Assembly (NCBI RefSeq): GCF_007004765.1
Contig: NZ_VIKR01000002.1
Location: 372,001 to 436,000, forward strand
Length of the DNA stretch: 64,000 bases
DNA from: Aliikangiella marina
GTDB lineage: Bacteria > Pseudomonadota > Gammaproteobacteria > Enterobacterales > Kangiellaceae
Direction: 5' to 3'
The notes under the pieces were generated by a model. The model worked only from the letters and a program-made list of their open reading frames with translations. It was not told where the DNA came from and made no database searches. Position numbers and translations under genes: made by a program. Numbering within the stretch: position 1 is the stretch's first letter; each line of letters opens with the position of its first letter. Shown in pieces: positions 8,226 through 17,500 of this stretch.

Positions 8226-8957
8226 ATGAAAACTAAAATTATTTCGCTGATTATCATTGCATTACCGATGCTGGTGAATGCTCAATGTGACGATAATATC
8301 AACTTATTGAAAGCGGAGTATCAAATTACCGTTGAGCGCATTAATCAGCCGCATCAACAACTAGAAAAAAAATCTATTGTGTTTTGGCGCAAGAATTCCG
8401 AAGTCGCCTATCAACATCTGGACAAGCAAGTTACCGAAATTTGGAACAAAGTTTCAAATGGAACCGTGCGGCCCATTCGATATTTTGATCGATACCAACA
8501 TGGGATTGAATATCAGCCCACAGAACTTGAAGTCGAAGACCGAAAAGCAAACTGGCAGACTAAGTACCAAATACTTTCGCCGGCTAAAATTAAACAGATG
8601 AAAAAGTTAAACGAGCAAAATGAAGGGTGTCAACGGTTGACTGAATATCGACTTGAGGACAAAAATATTTCGAATAAGTTGCTTTGGTCGTCGGCTTATA
8701 AGCTTCCTAAATACTATGAAGTTAAAACCGACTCACATTTAATTAAATGGGCGTTAACATCAGTCGAGTCAGATGCAAAAAAAGTGAACCAATTTTTTAA
8801 ACAAAAACATAGTTATCGAACGACTGATTTTGCCGATATCGGGGATAATGAATCAGATCCTTTTTTGACGAAAATGATTAATTTAGGATTTGTCAGTGCC
8901 GAGGTTGCTGAGCCGATACGAAAAAAACGGGCAAAGCACCATGGGCACTCCCATTAG
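8226..8957 (+). CDS. Exported protein of unknown function with His-rich tail
   Basis: A 243-residue product with a Sec signal (1-19, cut after VNA). The mature part is mixed alpha/beta in composition, has two cysteines (C21 and one near residue 137) that could pair, and ends in KRAKHHGHSH, a likely metal-binding tail. I do not recognise the family. GGGAG precedes the ATG. The gene sits directly downstream of the phosphatase terminator in the same direction; a link to phosphate scavenging is possible from position only. A same-strand overlapping ORF inside it is a shadow. Confidence 0.7.
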   Translation: MKTKIISLIIIALPMLVNAQCDDNINLLKAEYQITVERINQPHQQLEKKSIVFWRKNSEVAYQHLDKQVTEIWNKVSNGTVRPIRYFDRYQHGIEYQPTELEVEDRKANWQTKYQILSPAKIKQMKKLNEQNEGCQRLTEYRLEDKNISNKLLWSSAYKLPKYYEVKTDSHLIKWALTSVESDAKKVNQFFKQKHSYRTTDFADIGDNESDPFLTKMINLGFVSAEVAEPIRKKRAKHHGHSH

Positions 8958-9013
8958 CAAGCCGTTGAATTTGAATGACTATATCGCTCACGCCTGATGA
9001 AGGTTTTTTACGG

Positions 9014-9088
9014 TATTACCAATTTTGTAGTAGTATTAACCAGTAGCAATTAATAGCGACTGCTAATACAAAAACAAATTTGGTAATA
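9014..9088. repeat. Long imperfect inverted repeat just before the DHFR-like gene
   Basis: TATTACCAATTTTG (9014-9027) pairs with CAAATTTGGTAATA (9075-9088) at 13 of 14 positions, and GTATTA (9032-9037) pairs with TAATAC (9064-9069) inside it. The whole fold ends 10 bases before the ATG at 9099, where it would cover or flank the ribosome site. It may be an operator, a leader structure or a mobile-element remnant. The rest of the 141-base gap shows nothing else. Confidence 0.5.
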
Positions 9089-9098
9089 CTGGGACTTT

Positions 9099-9662
9099 AT
9101 GGATATTATTTTTTCCGCTTTTATCGCCTCCAGCCTTGATGGATACATTGCACGGTTAGATGGCAAAATTGATTGGCTTGAGCGAGCTGCAAAAAATCAA
9201 ACAGGCGAAGACTATGGCTACCATGCTTATATGGATACGATTAGTTGCGTTGTTATGGGCAGGAGTAGTTTTGAACGCGCGGCAAAATATAGTGAATGGC
9301 CGTATCAAGGCAAGCAAGTCATTGTTCTCAGCCGTAAGCTCACTAAACCACCAGCAGACTTTGCCAACAAGATCGATGTTTATGGTGGTAAGATAGAATT
9401 ATTGGCTGTTGAGTTGCAACATTTTCAAGTTCCCAAAGTTGCTTTAGAAGGTTCGCTCTGTATCCAGTCTTTTATTCGAGCTGGCTTGATGGACGAAATT
9501 ATTATCACCCAAGTCCCTGTGCTGATTGGTCGCGGGTTACCACTCTTTGCTGAAGCGCCTGAAGACATACCTTTGCGGCTTGTTAATTCAAAGCCTTACG
9601 CTAGCGGTTTCGTGCAGAATTATTATCGCTTTGTTCGACGCACCAAAAATATTAATAATTAG
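9099..9662 (+). CDS. Dihydrofolate-reductase-like (RibD C-terminal domain) protein
   Basis: The 187-residue product is a stand-alone reductase domain of the RibD-C/DHFR fold. Visible marks are the N-terminal strand with SLDGYIA, the VMGRSSFE cofactor loop, and the C-terminal EGSLCIQSFIRAGLMDE and PVLIGRGLPLF segments typical of this group. Members bind NADPH, but most stand-alone ones have no proven substrate and do not replace folA. It is not next to riboflavin genes here. A stem-loop immediately upstream could regulate it. The gene converges on the M28 peptidase gene with about 10 bases between. Confidence 0.85.
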   Translation: MDIIFSAFIASSLDGYIARLDGKIDWLERAAKNQTGEDYGYHAYMDTISCVVMGRSSFERAAKYSEWPYQGKQVIVLSRKLTKPPADFANKIDVYGGKIELLAVELQHFQVPKVALEGSLCIQSFIRAGLMDEIIITQVPVLIGRGLPLFAEAPEDIPLRLVNSKPYASGFVQNYYRFVRRTKNINN

Positions 9663-9672
9663 GCGATTAAAA

Positions 9673-10638
9673 TCATTGAGTTAGCAATTCTTGTAGTTGC
9701 CCATCAATGCGCTTAAATGCATCCAGAAGGGTTTCGGTTGTCGCCATATAAAACCCTTGGTCGATGCTTTCAAAGGTATCGGTTTGTTGATGATAGTGGC
9801 GGTGTAAATCAACACCAAAGTATAGGTAAGGTATATCCTTCTCTGAGAATGGCGCATGATCGCTTGCTTTCTGCCAGTCTAAACCGCCCATGATCGTACC
9901 ACGTAGTTTTTTTCTGACTTCATGACCAATTTGCAAACAAACGGAAGTCGATTGTTGTAGTTGTCTTACTACCGGTTTTAGCTGAGGATTTTTTTTGGTT
10001 CCGGCAACATATAACAACTTACTCGCGCCACCTTGCCCAATCATATCAAAGTTGAGGTTGAGCTTGATTTGTGAGAGTTGCACAGGCGGGTTTTTAACAA
10101 ATGCTTTTGAGCCAAATAACCCGTACTCTTCTGCGTCGGTAGCCAAGAAAATAACCGAGTGTTTCGTTTTTTTATCTTTTAAGTAGTCAGCAATCGCCAA
10201 GATTGCCGAAACGCCTGAAGCATTATCATCAGCGCCATAATAAATCACTCGACCTTTCTTACCCAAATGGTCGTAATGTGCAGTGAGCACAATATACTCG
10301 TCGGGTTTTTCTTCACCGCGCTTGTAGCCGATTAAGTTAGTACCGATTTGGCTACCACCTTTTCGAAACTTAAAATGCGATCGATATGTGCCGGCAAATG
10401 TTTCTAATCCGGCTTGTTGAAAGCGGCTAGTAATATAGTCTTGAGCGAGGCGGCTCCCCTCTGTGGTCGGCTTTCTGCCTTGCATTTCAGCGGCGGACAA
10501 GGTCCTTAAATCGCTGAGTAGTTGTTGATGATTAATGGTATGATTTAGATTTAATGTTGCGTTGCATGGCGGGCGAGTATTGGCACACCCTCCACCTATT
10601 AAACAGGTTAAAATAACCAGAAAACGAATTTTTACCAC
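9673..10638 (-). CDS. M28-family zinc aminopeptidase lipoprotein
   Basis: A 321-residue exopeptidase predicted to act at the cell envelope. The lipobox IGGGC ends at C18. M28 ligands read in order: H121 in LTAHYDH, bridging D137 in GADDNASG, catalytic/ligand pair E170-E171 in TDAEEYG, D in NFDMIG, and a final H in SDHAPF. The last segment, PYLYFGVDLHRHYH, also fits. The gene is the last of a three-gene minus-strand run, starting 2 bases after the thpR stop, which implies co-transcription. Substrate is unknown beyond peptides with a free N-terminus. Confidence 0.9.
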   Translation of the reverse strand: MVKIRFLVILTCLIGGGCANTRPPCNATLNLNHTINHQQLLSDLRTLSAAEMQGRKPTTEGSRLAQDYITSRFQQAGLETFAGTYRSHFKFRKGGSQIGTNLIGYKRGEEKPDEYIVLTAHYDHLGKKGRVIYYGADDNASGVSAILAIADYLKDKKTKHSVIFLATDAEEYGLFGSKAFVKNPPVQLSQIKLNLNFDMIGQGGASKLLYVAGTKKNPQLKPVVRQLQQSTSVCLQIGHEVRKKLRGTIMGGLDWQKASDHAPFSEKDIPYLYFGVDLHRHYHQQTDTFESIDQGFYMATTETLLDAFKRIDGQLQELLTQ

Positions 10639-10640
10639 TG

Positions 10641-11234
10641 TTAAAGACCTAATAGTTGCTGCTTAATACTCGACTGTTTCAATGGCCAGGATTCAATCAT
10701 GTGGTAATTAACGCCGTGGCGGCCTTGAACCGACTCCAGAAGACTAAACCGTTTAACAGCGACTGTTAATTCAAGATCTGCTAAGTGTTTCGGTGGTTCG
10801 TCAACATGGCGGAACAAGGTAACATGCGGCTTATAACTTTTGCGATCAAATTGAAAATGTCCGATACTCGTCAAAACACTTTCAATTGATTTTTTTAACC
10901 GGCCCAAACCTTGGCTTTGATCATCGATCAAGGCGGCAATAATTTTAGGTTTTGGCCAGTATGTCAGCTGATTCAAGGTAACGCTAAATGGTGAGACTTG
11001 AACATCGCTAAATGCCTCGCCGGCATGCAACGAAACGCTTAAACCATCTAAAATTGATTCAAGCTCTCGCTCGGCGACTTTGCCCAGAAAGCTAAGCGTG
11101 ATGTGAAAGTTTTCTCCCGGAACCGCCGTGCCGTTTACATCAAGAACGCGATCTTGAATAGTGAGTAGTTTTGACTTGATATTAGGCTCAAGCTCTATCG
11201 CGAAAAACAACCGCAAATGATTTCCCTTAACCAT
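10641..11234 (-). CDS. thpR: RNA 2',3'-cyclic phosphodiesterase
   Basis: A 197-residue member of the 2H phosphoesterase (LigT/ThpR) family, which opens 2',3'-cyclic phosphates on RNA ends. Both HxTx motifs are present: HITL beginning at H44 and HVTL beginning at H137. Length matches the family (about 180-200). It lies between the CYTH-CHAD gene (gap about 19 bases) and the M28 peptidase gene (gap 2 bases), all on the minus strand, so it is probably in one operon with them. Confidence 0.9.
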   Translation of the reverse strand: MVKGNHLRLFFAIELEPNIKSKLLTIQDRVLDVNGTAVPGENFHITLSFLGKVAERELESILDGLSVSLHAGEAFSDVQVSPFSVTLNQLTYWPKPKIIAALIDDQSQGLGRLKKSIESVLTSIGHFQFDRKSYKPHVTLFRHVDEPPKHLADLELTVAVKRFSLLESVQGRHGVNYHMIESWPLKQSSIKQQLLGL

Positions 11235-11253
11235 TATTTTCTAACAAGACGCG

Positions 11254-12762
11254 TTAACCCCAATAAGGGTTACTTTTAAATGCGGATTTTCTTGTTGCGG
11301 CGATTGCATCAAGTACTGGAAGGTTACGTTTTTCTAACCATTCTTCGGTTTCTTGCCGATCGTGGGTTTCTAACTGAAGTTCGAAAATATAGTTATTCAT
11401 TTGTAATTCACGAATACCATCGAGTATTTCAACCCACGGCTGACGGTAAGCTTGGCGTTTTTGAGAGTCGAATAAACCACCAAAAAACAGACCTGTGTCC
11501 AATGCTCTGCGTATTTTGGCGATGAGTTTGAAGTAATCTTTATATTCCAAGGATACCTTTGGGCCGAGGTCGCGCTTTAGATCTTTTAACATGTGGTCTA
11601 GCTGTATGCGCGCAAATTCGATGATGGGCGTTTTTAACTTATCTTGCTCTTTTTCGGGGATAAAGCCTCGCCATTCTTTGAAGTAAAGCCACTCCGACAT
11701 GTTAAGCATCATCAAGTTGTATCGTTGAGTTGCCAGAAGCGCTTTGAACTCATTAATGGCATCAACCACCTCTGATTTGATCTTAGCGGTTTGGTGCTCT
11801 ACCAAGTCCCAATCGGCTTTTTGTTTTAAATAACGATTGAGGTATCTTTGATGTTTTGCTGCATCAACAATTGGTCTCATAGCACCGGCTAACCAGTTCC
11901 AATTGTTTCTCAAGTCTTGTGTGGCTTGGCGGGGGATTAAAACCCCGAACACCATATACATGTGTTGGATGTAAATAAGTGCTCGATACATTTCCAATAT
12001 TGCCGAGTGGGCGTTTTCTTTATCAAGAAATAGCTCGTAAAACTGCCAGTGGCGTAACGCCGAGAAGCAAATTTGCTCAAAGGCTTTTTCTGATTCAACC
12101 CCCTGGCTAAAGTCGTTAACCTGCATTGAATTGAATTTAGTCGCCAAGTCGCGGCGCAAAGCGTAACCACGACGAGCCTTGCTGGCATTTGATAATTTGA
12201 GATCAAAGTCTTTGATTAAATAGCGCCCAATCGCAAAGATATATTCGGCACTGCCGCTTTTTAATTCGAGCTCGACTTCACACACTTGGACAGTGTCTTT
12301 ATCGGTAGTGATGGTGCCAGCGTCTAAGGCAACTTCAATTTCTGTCCCGTCTGAAAAAGTTAGCAAGCACTGACTTCTCTCAAAATCGGTATTGAATATA
12401 GGTTGGAATTCGCCGTCTTCTTCTTGAGCTTCTTCAACCAAAATCTGTAAGTAAGGCTCAGTAATTTTAGAGATATCAAGTTGATTCGATTCTAGGGTCA
12501 CTTCATCTTCATTTTGCTGGTGTAATCCACCAATGATTTTTCCCGAAGATTTAACGTTTTGCAGATAGTTGTCGCCGATTTGGCGAATGCGCATGCCAAT
12601 ATCCATCTCACGCAACTTATAATGTGCGGTATCGTAATAGACATTACCTAGATGTTGAGTCTCCCAATCACTTTGTGACTCGGCCCCTGGAAAACTTAAC
12701 TCTCTGATTTTATTTAATTTTTCTGGAGTTGCATCGAGTTTTAACTCGAGTTCGCTTGGCAT
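11254..12762 (-). CDS. ygiF: CYTH-CHAD protein, inorganic triphosphatase YgiF-like
   Basis: The 502-residue product starts with the CYTH signature ExExK (E4, E6, K8) and keeps the acidic strands of a triphosphate tunnel enzyme to about residue 200. A CHAD helical domain with many conserved Arg/Lys/His residues fills the C-terminal part (about 220-500) and is thought to bind polyphosphate. The E. coli homologue YgiF hydrolyses inorganic triphosphate. In E. coli it lies beside glnE and ygiM; here a YgiM-like gene is divergent next door and glnE lies 11 kb away, so the old cluster is only partly kept. Confidence 0.9.
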   Translation of the reverse strand: MPSELELKLDATPEKLNKIRELSFPGAESQSDWETQHLGNVYYDTAHYKLREMDIGMRIRQIGDNYLQNVKSSGKIIGGLHQQNEDEVTLESNQLDISKITEPYLQILVEEAQEEDGEFQPIFNTDFERSQCLLTFSDGTEIEVALDAGTITTDKDTVQVCEVELELKSGSAEYIFAIGRYLIKDFDLKLSNASKARRGYALRRDLATKFNSMQVNDFSQGVESEKAFEQICFSALRHWQFYELFLDKENAHSAILEMYRALIYIQHMYMVFGVLIPRQATQDLRNNWNWLAGAMRPIVDAAKHQRYLNRYLKQKADWDLVEHQTAKIKSEVVDAINEFKALLATQRYNLMMLNMSEWLYFKEWRGFIPEKEQDKLKTPIIEFARIQLDHMLKDLKRDLGPKVSLEYKDYFKLIAKIRRALDTGLFFGGLFDSQKRQAYRQPWVEILDGIRELQMNNYIFELQLETHDRQETEEWLEKRNLPVLDAIAATRKSAFKSNPYWG

Positions 12763-12953
12763 AGCGTCAAACCTTTTTTTATCAGACCGCGTTATTTAAC
12801 CACTCATCTGAGCTTTTGTCATCACTGGTGCATTAATAGAGCGGTGATTAAAAATGTTAAAAACGTGATCAAGGTTGGTTTAATTCAACGAGGGTATTGC
12901 GTAGAATGCCTGTGATAGGCGGTTTTGCTTGAACTGTGCCGGCTTTAAGCCGC

Positions 12954-13010
12954 CGAGCATGATAGGAAAACCCGAGCATGTTAGGAAAACCCGAGCATGT
13001 TAGGAAAACA
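12954..13010. repeat. Three tandem copies of a 19-bp repeat
   Basis: Units begin at 12954, 12973 and 12992 and read CGAGCATGTTAGGAAAACC with one or two differences. They lie in the 444-base gap between the divergent ygiF-like and ygiM-like genes. Upstream of them GGCGG (12918) and CCGCC (12950) could form a loose hairpin. No gene is seen in the gap. Confidence 0.8.
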
Positions 13011-13020
13011 AAGTGCGCCC

Positions 13021-13081
13021 GAAGCGATTGAACAGAATCAATAGAATAGAATCAATAGAATAGAAGCGATTGGACAGAATC
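13021..13081. repeat. Nested short direct repeats in the ygiM-like leader
   Basis: GAAGCGATTGAACAGAATC (13021-13039) recurs with one change at 13063-13081, and between them AGAATCAATAG occurs twice. These simple repeats probably arose by slippage. They lie 125 bases before the ygiM-like start. Confidence 0.7.
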
Positions 13082-13206
13082 GACACGGAAAACAAACAAG
13101 CACGGGTCGATTGTTAATAAAACGATACAAGCGCAGAATGCTTTTACATAAGAATGATAACCCAAAAGCGAAAACGCCAAAGCCAACACATGAAAGTCAA
13201 AACAAT

Positions 13207-13797
13207 ATGAAACCAAATAAATTAATCCTCCTCCTCGCATTTTTAATATTAAGCAGTTTGCATTCAGAAACCAGTTACGCCGAGACTGTTTATGTCGATG
13301 ACAACCAAAATTTAGTGTGGATAAGAACTGGGCCAACAAAAGAATATCGAGTGTTACCGCCGATACCACCCCACACCAAACTCGAGGTGATTCAAGTGAA
13401 TGATGAAACTGGATTCACCCAAGTGAGGGATGTGACAGGGCGAGAGTTTTGGATAGAGAACCAGTTTCTAACGCGCAATGAAACCTCAAAGCATTTGCTT
13501 GCATCAGCGTTACAAAAGATCAAAGCCATGGAGGACCAACACGTCGAAAAAGTCGCGTCGCTTGAAAGACAGATCACCGACCTTACGCCCATGAAGACGA
13601 TTAATGAAGAGCTCCAGGGCAAAGTGGCCAAACTCGAAAATGAGCTGGAACAAATAAATCAGAAGAGCCAACTCTACAAACGCGGGTTTTATAGCGAGAT
13701 GTTTTTTGCCGGTGCTATCGTGATTATTGGCGGGATGTTTCTTGGCTGGGTATTTAGCAAGTTAGGCGGTAAACGTCGCGGCAACGGTTGGAGTTAA
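13207..13797 (+). CDS. YgiM-like SH3-domain membrane protein (TIGR04211 type)
   Basis: I place the start at the ATG at 13207, giving 196 residues, because it opens directly into a signal peptide (hydrophobic 5-18, cut near SYA). The frame is open further upstream, but those residues are basic and do not look coding. The mature part has a bacterial SH3 domain (about 24-90, WIRTGPTKEYRVL), a coiled coil (about 100-160) and a C-terminal membrane helix (about 168-187) with a short basic tail. This order matches E. coli YgiM, an envelope protein of unclear role. Confidence 0.85.
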   Translation: MKPNKLILLLAFLILSSLHSETSYAETVYVDDNQNLVWIRTGPTKEYRVLPPIPPHTKLEVIQVNDETGFTQVRDVTGREFWIENQFLTRNETSKHLLASALQKIKAMEDQHVEKVASLERQITDLTPMKTINEELQGKVAKLENELEQINQKSQLYKRGFYSEMFFAGAIVIIGGMFLGWVFSKLGGKRRGNGWS

Positions 13798-13819
13798 TCC
13801 CCCTCTTTGACCATTGAAA

Positions 13820-14326
13820 CTAGAGCTTTTCGGAGCGTGATATTAAGGGAAGACCAAGGTCTTCCTTTATTTTTTCGATGACGACAAAGGTTCTGTTTTT
13901 CGCGACTCCCGGAATATCAACAACTTCACCGAGTACCGAGCGGTATTCGGCCATATCTGAAATACGAATTTTGAGTAAGTAATCAAAGCCGCCTGCAACC
14001 ATGTCACATTCAGCGATTTGTTCAATTTTCTGAACGTCTTCCGCAAAACTATCAAAAACATCGGACGTTGATTTATCGAGGGTGACTTCAACATACGCGG
14101 TAAGTCCAAATTTTAGGCGACTAGCGCTCAATTTAGCCCCATATCGCTCGATATAACCGTCCGCTTCCAGGCGCTTAACCCGGTCTAAACACGGGCTTGC
14201 GCTTAAGTTCACTAACTTCGCTAAATTCACATTGGAAATGCGGCTATTCTTTTGTAAAGCATCTAAAATGAGTAAGTCGATTTTGTCGAGCGGACGAGTT
14301 TTGTTGGAGCGGTTGTTTTGGGCCAT
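13820..14326 (-). CDS. Lrp/AsnC-family regulator, probable regulator of putA
   Basis: A 168-residue regulator with an N-terminal winged helix-turn-helix (about 14-63, RISNVNLAKLVNLSASPCLDRVKRLE) and a C-terminal RAM domain (about 75-150) that senses amino acids. It is transcribed away from putA with 177 bases between the starts. In alphaproteobacteria and others an Lrp-type PutR beside putA activates it when proline is present. Since this PutA lacks its own DNA-binding domain, that role is likely here. The shared intergenic region has inverted CGGTA/TACCG repeats that could be its sites. Confidence 0.88.
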   Translation of the reverse strand: MAQNNRSNKTRPLDKIDLLILDALQKNSRISNVNLAKLVNLSASPCLDRVKRLEADGYIERYGAKLSASRLKFGLTAYVEVTLDKSTSDVFDSFAEDVQKIEQIAECDMVAGGFDYLLKIRISDMAEYRSVLGEVVDIPGVAKNRTFVVIEKIKEDLGLPLISRSEKL

Positions 14327-14362
14327 AGTTGCAAGTGTACTTTGAAAAATTCTCAGTATATT

Positions 14363-14404
14363 CTACGGTAAAATACCGCATTTACCGGCTAATTTACGGT
14401 ATTA
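14363..14404. promoter_or_regulatory. Candidate operator between the Lrp-type gene and putA
   Basis: CGGTA (14366-14370) and TACCG (14374-14378) form one inverted repeat; TACCG (14383-14387) and CGGTA (14397-14401) form a second. The half sites repeat on both faces of the DNA, as expected for multimeric Lrp-type binding. Location is central in the divergent promoter region. Confidence 0.5.
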
Positions 14405-14503
14405 ATCCAAAATAAACCAGCACATTCTGCTGTTTTTTATATAAAATTCGCGCCATTATTATAAATCACAGAATTTTATACTGTATAACCTGAGGATCTC
14501 ACC

Positions 14504-17500
14504 ATGTTGTTTGAAGGCTCGTTGGTCACTGCTTGTCCTATTCGTCAAAAAATCCGCGATTTTTATCGTATTGACGAAGAAACGGTTGTGGATCACATTT
14601 TACCCTTGGCTGAAGTCGGGGTGAGTGCACGCAGCAGGGCTTGGGAACGGGCTCGCCAAATGGTGGTGAATATTCGTAACGATCAGCATGGCCAAGGCGG
14701 AATCGATGCTCTGTTGAATGAGTTCTCTCTGTCTTCAGAAGAAGGGGTCGTGCTGATGTGTCTCGCGGAGGCGCTGCTTCGGGTACCTGACGACGAAACT
14801 CAAGATAGTCTGATCCGGGATAAGCTCGCCAAGGGAGACTGGAGTTCTCACCTTGGGAATAGCGACTCGCTCTTTGTTAATGCTTCTTCATGGGGGTTGT
14901 TGGTCACCGGAAAGATGGTCAATTACTCAGATAAGAACCAAGAAGATCAATTTGGGATCCTCAAGCGAACTGTCGGCCGATTAGGTGAGCCAGTCATCCG
15001 CAAATCGGTCCAGTTTGCGATGAAGATCATGGGTAAGCAATTTGTTATGGGCAGAACCATTACCGAAGCCGTTGATCGGGCAGTCGAAAAAGAACGCAAA
15101 GGTTATGCTTATTCTTACGATATGCTCGGCGAGGGAGCGCGAACGATGGCCGATGCTCAGCGTTACTTTGATAGCTACATGGTGGCCATTCATGCTATTG
15201 GTAAAGCGGCAAATGGACGTGGTCCGATTAAGAGCCCCGGCATTTCGGTAAAACTATCGGCGATCCACCCTCGTTATGAATTTACTCACCGTGAAAGGGT
15301 GATTAACGAGCTTATCCCAAAATTAAAAGAGTTGGCGCTCGCGGCCAAAAGTTATGACATCGGGTTTACAGTTGATGCGGAAGAGTCGGAACGATTAGAT
15401 ATTTCTCTCGACATCATTGAGGCGGTTTTTTCTGATCCGGATTTAGGCGACTGGACTGGATTTGGGTTGGCGGTGCAAGCCTATCAAAAGCGGGCAATTT
15501 TTGTGATTGATTGGCTGCGTCAATTGACAGAAAAAGTTGGTCGTAAAATGATGGTTCGGCTGGTCAAAGGCGCTTATTGGGACACTGAAATTAAGAATGC
15601 GCAAAAAGATGGTTTACCCCACTTTCCTGTTTTTACCCGCAAAGCTGCCACAGACGTCTCTTATAAAGCTTGTGCAATAAAACTCATGCAATATCGGGAT
15701 ACTATTTTTCCTCAATTCGCCACTCACAACGCCTACACTGCGGCAACCATTATTGAAATGGCAGAAGGTGATACTGAGGGATTTGAGTTTCAGCGATTAC
15801 ACGGAATGGGTGAGTCGCTTTATGATCAAATCGTGACTCAAGATAAGATCCAATGTCGCGTTTATGCGCCGGTCGGTCAGCATGAGGATTTGCTCGCTTA
15901 CTTAGTCCGCCGCTTGTTAGAAAATGGTGCAAATTCATCTTTTGTCAACGCTATCGTTGACGAATCAAAGCCTGTCGAGTCGTTATTGCCTGATCCGGTC
16001 GAAAAAATTCAGGGAGTAAAATCAAAATTCAACCAGCAGATTGAGCTACCGATAGCGTTGTATGGTGATGAGCGTAATAACTCAAAAGGACTCGACCTGA
16101 CCGATATTAATCTTATCACTCCAATGAAAGATAATTTAGATAAATGGTTGGCGAATCATTTGATCGATAAATCTGCAGTGCCGGAAGGTTCAAAGCCTGT
16201 CATCAATCCTGCAAATCATGATGAAGTGATTGGTTATATTACCCATCAGTCTGATGAAGAAATGAAAACGTTGATTGAGAAAGCCGATCGAGCGTTTACA
16301 GATTGGTCAACGACCGATGTGAAAATTCGAGCCGAGTTATTGCGAAAAACAGCGGATATTTTAGAGCGCCATCGTGATGAACTTATCGCCTTGTGTATGA
16401 AAGAAGCAGGTAAAGTTGCGCAAGACGGAATCGACGAAGTACGCGAAGCAGTCGACTTTTGTCGTTACTACGCAGCAAGAGCAGAAGAACTCGCGAAAGA
16501 TGATCGGTTCGAAGCAAGAGGGGTTGTGCTCTGCGTAAGCCCTTGGAATTTCCCCTTGGCAATTTTCTTAGGCCAAGTATCTGCAGCAATGGTGACAGGT
16601 AATACGGTAATTGCTAAACCTGCTGAACAAACCACGCTGATCGCTCTTCGTACGATTGAGCTGATGCAGTCAGTGGGAATACCTGAGCATGTTGTTCAAG
16701 CGGTTGTGGCACGAGGTAGCAAAGTTGGCAAAGTTATTATTCCTGACGAAAGAATTAAAGCGGTGATGTTTACCGGGTCAACGGACACCGGCACATTGAT
16801 AGCACAAACGCTGGCTGAACGAGAGGGCGAACAGGTGCCGTTAATTGCTGAAACCGGAGGCCAAAATTGTATGATTGTGGATTCAACCGCATTACCTGAG
16901 CAAGTGGTCGATGATGTTATTTCTTCTGGTTTTCAGAGCGCGGGTCAACGCTGCTCTGCATTGCGAGTCCTATTTGTTCAAAAAGAAATTGCGGATAAAG
17001 TCGTGACTATGTTGAAAGGTGCGATGCAAGAATTACACGTTGGCGATCCGGCCCAGTTGTCGACTGATATCGGCCCCGTAATCGATCAAAAAGCGTTTGA
17101 TGTTTTGAATGAACATGTCGAATACATGAAGGACAAAGGCGAGTTAGTTTACCAATGTGACACGCCCGATATGGGCGATACCGGTCATTACTTTTTTGCG
17201 CCAAGGTTATATGAAATATCGAGTATCGATAAACTACGTGACGAGGTGTTTGGTCCTTGTGTACATGTGATTCGTTTTGATGGAACGCAATTAGATGACG
17301 TGATCGATCAAGTCAACAGTACTGGGTTTGGTCTAACCATGGGGATTCATAGTCGCATCGAAGAGCGTGCTGATTACTTGGCGAGAATGTCACGAGCTGG
17401 TAACGTTTATATCAATCGTAATATGATTGGTGCAGTAGTCGGCGTTCAACCTTTTGGTGGTCGCGGATTATCCGGGACGGGACCCAAAGCAGGTGGTCCG

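Noticed and set aside
13111-13206. Longer N-terminus for the YgiM-like protein
   Set aside because: Residues before the ATG at 13207 are basic and lie upstream of an evident signal peptide, in a repeat-rich leader.
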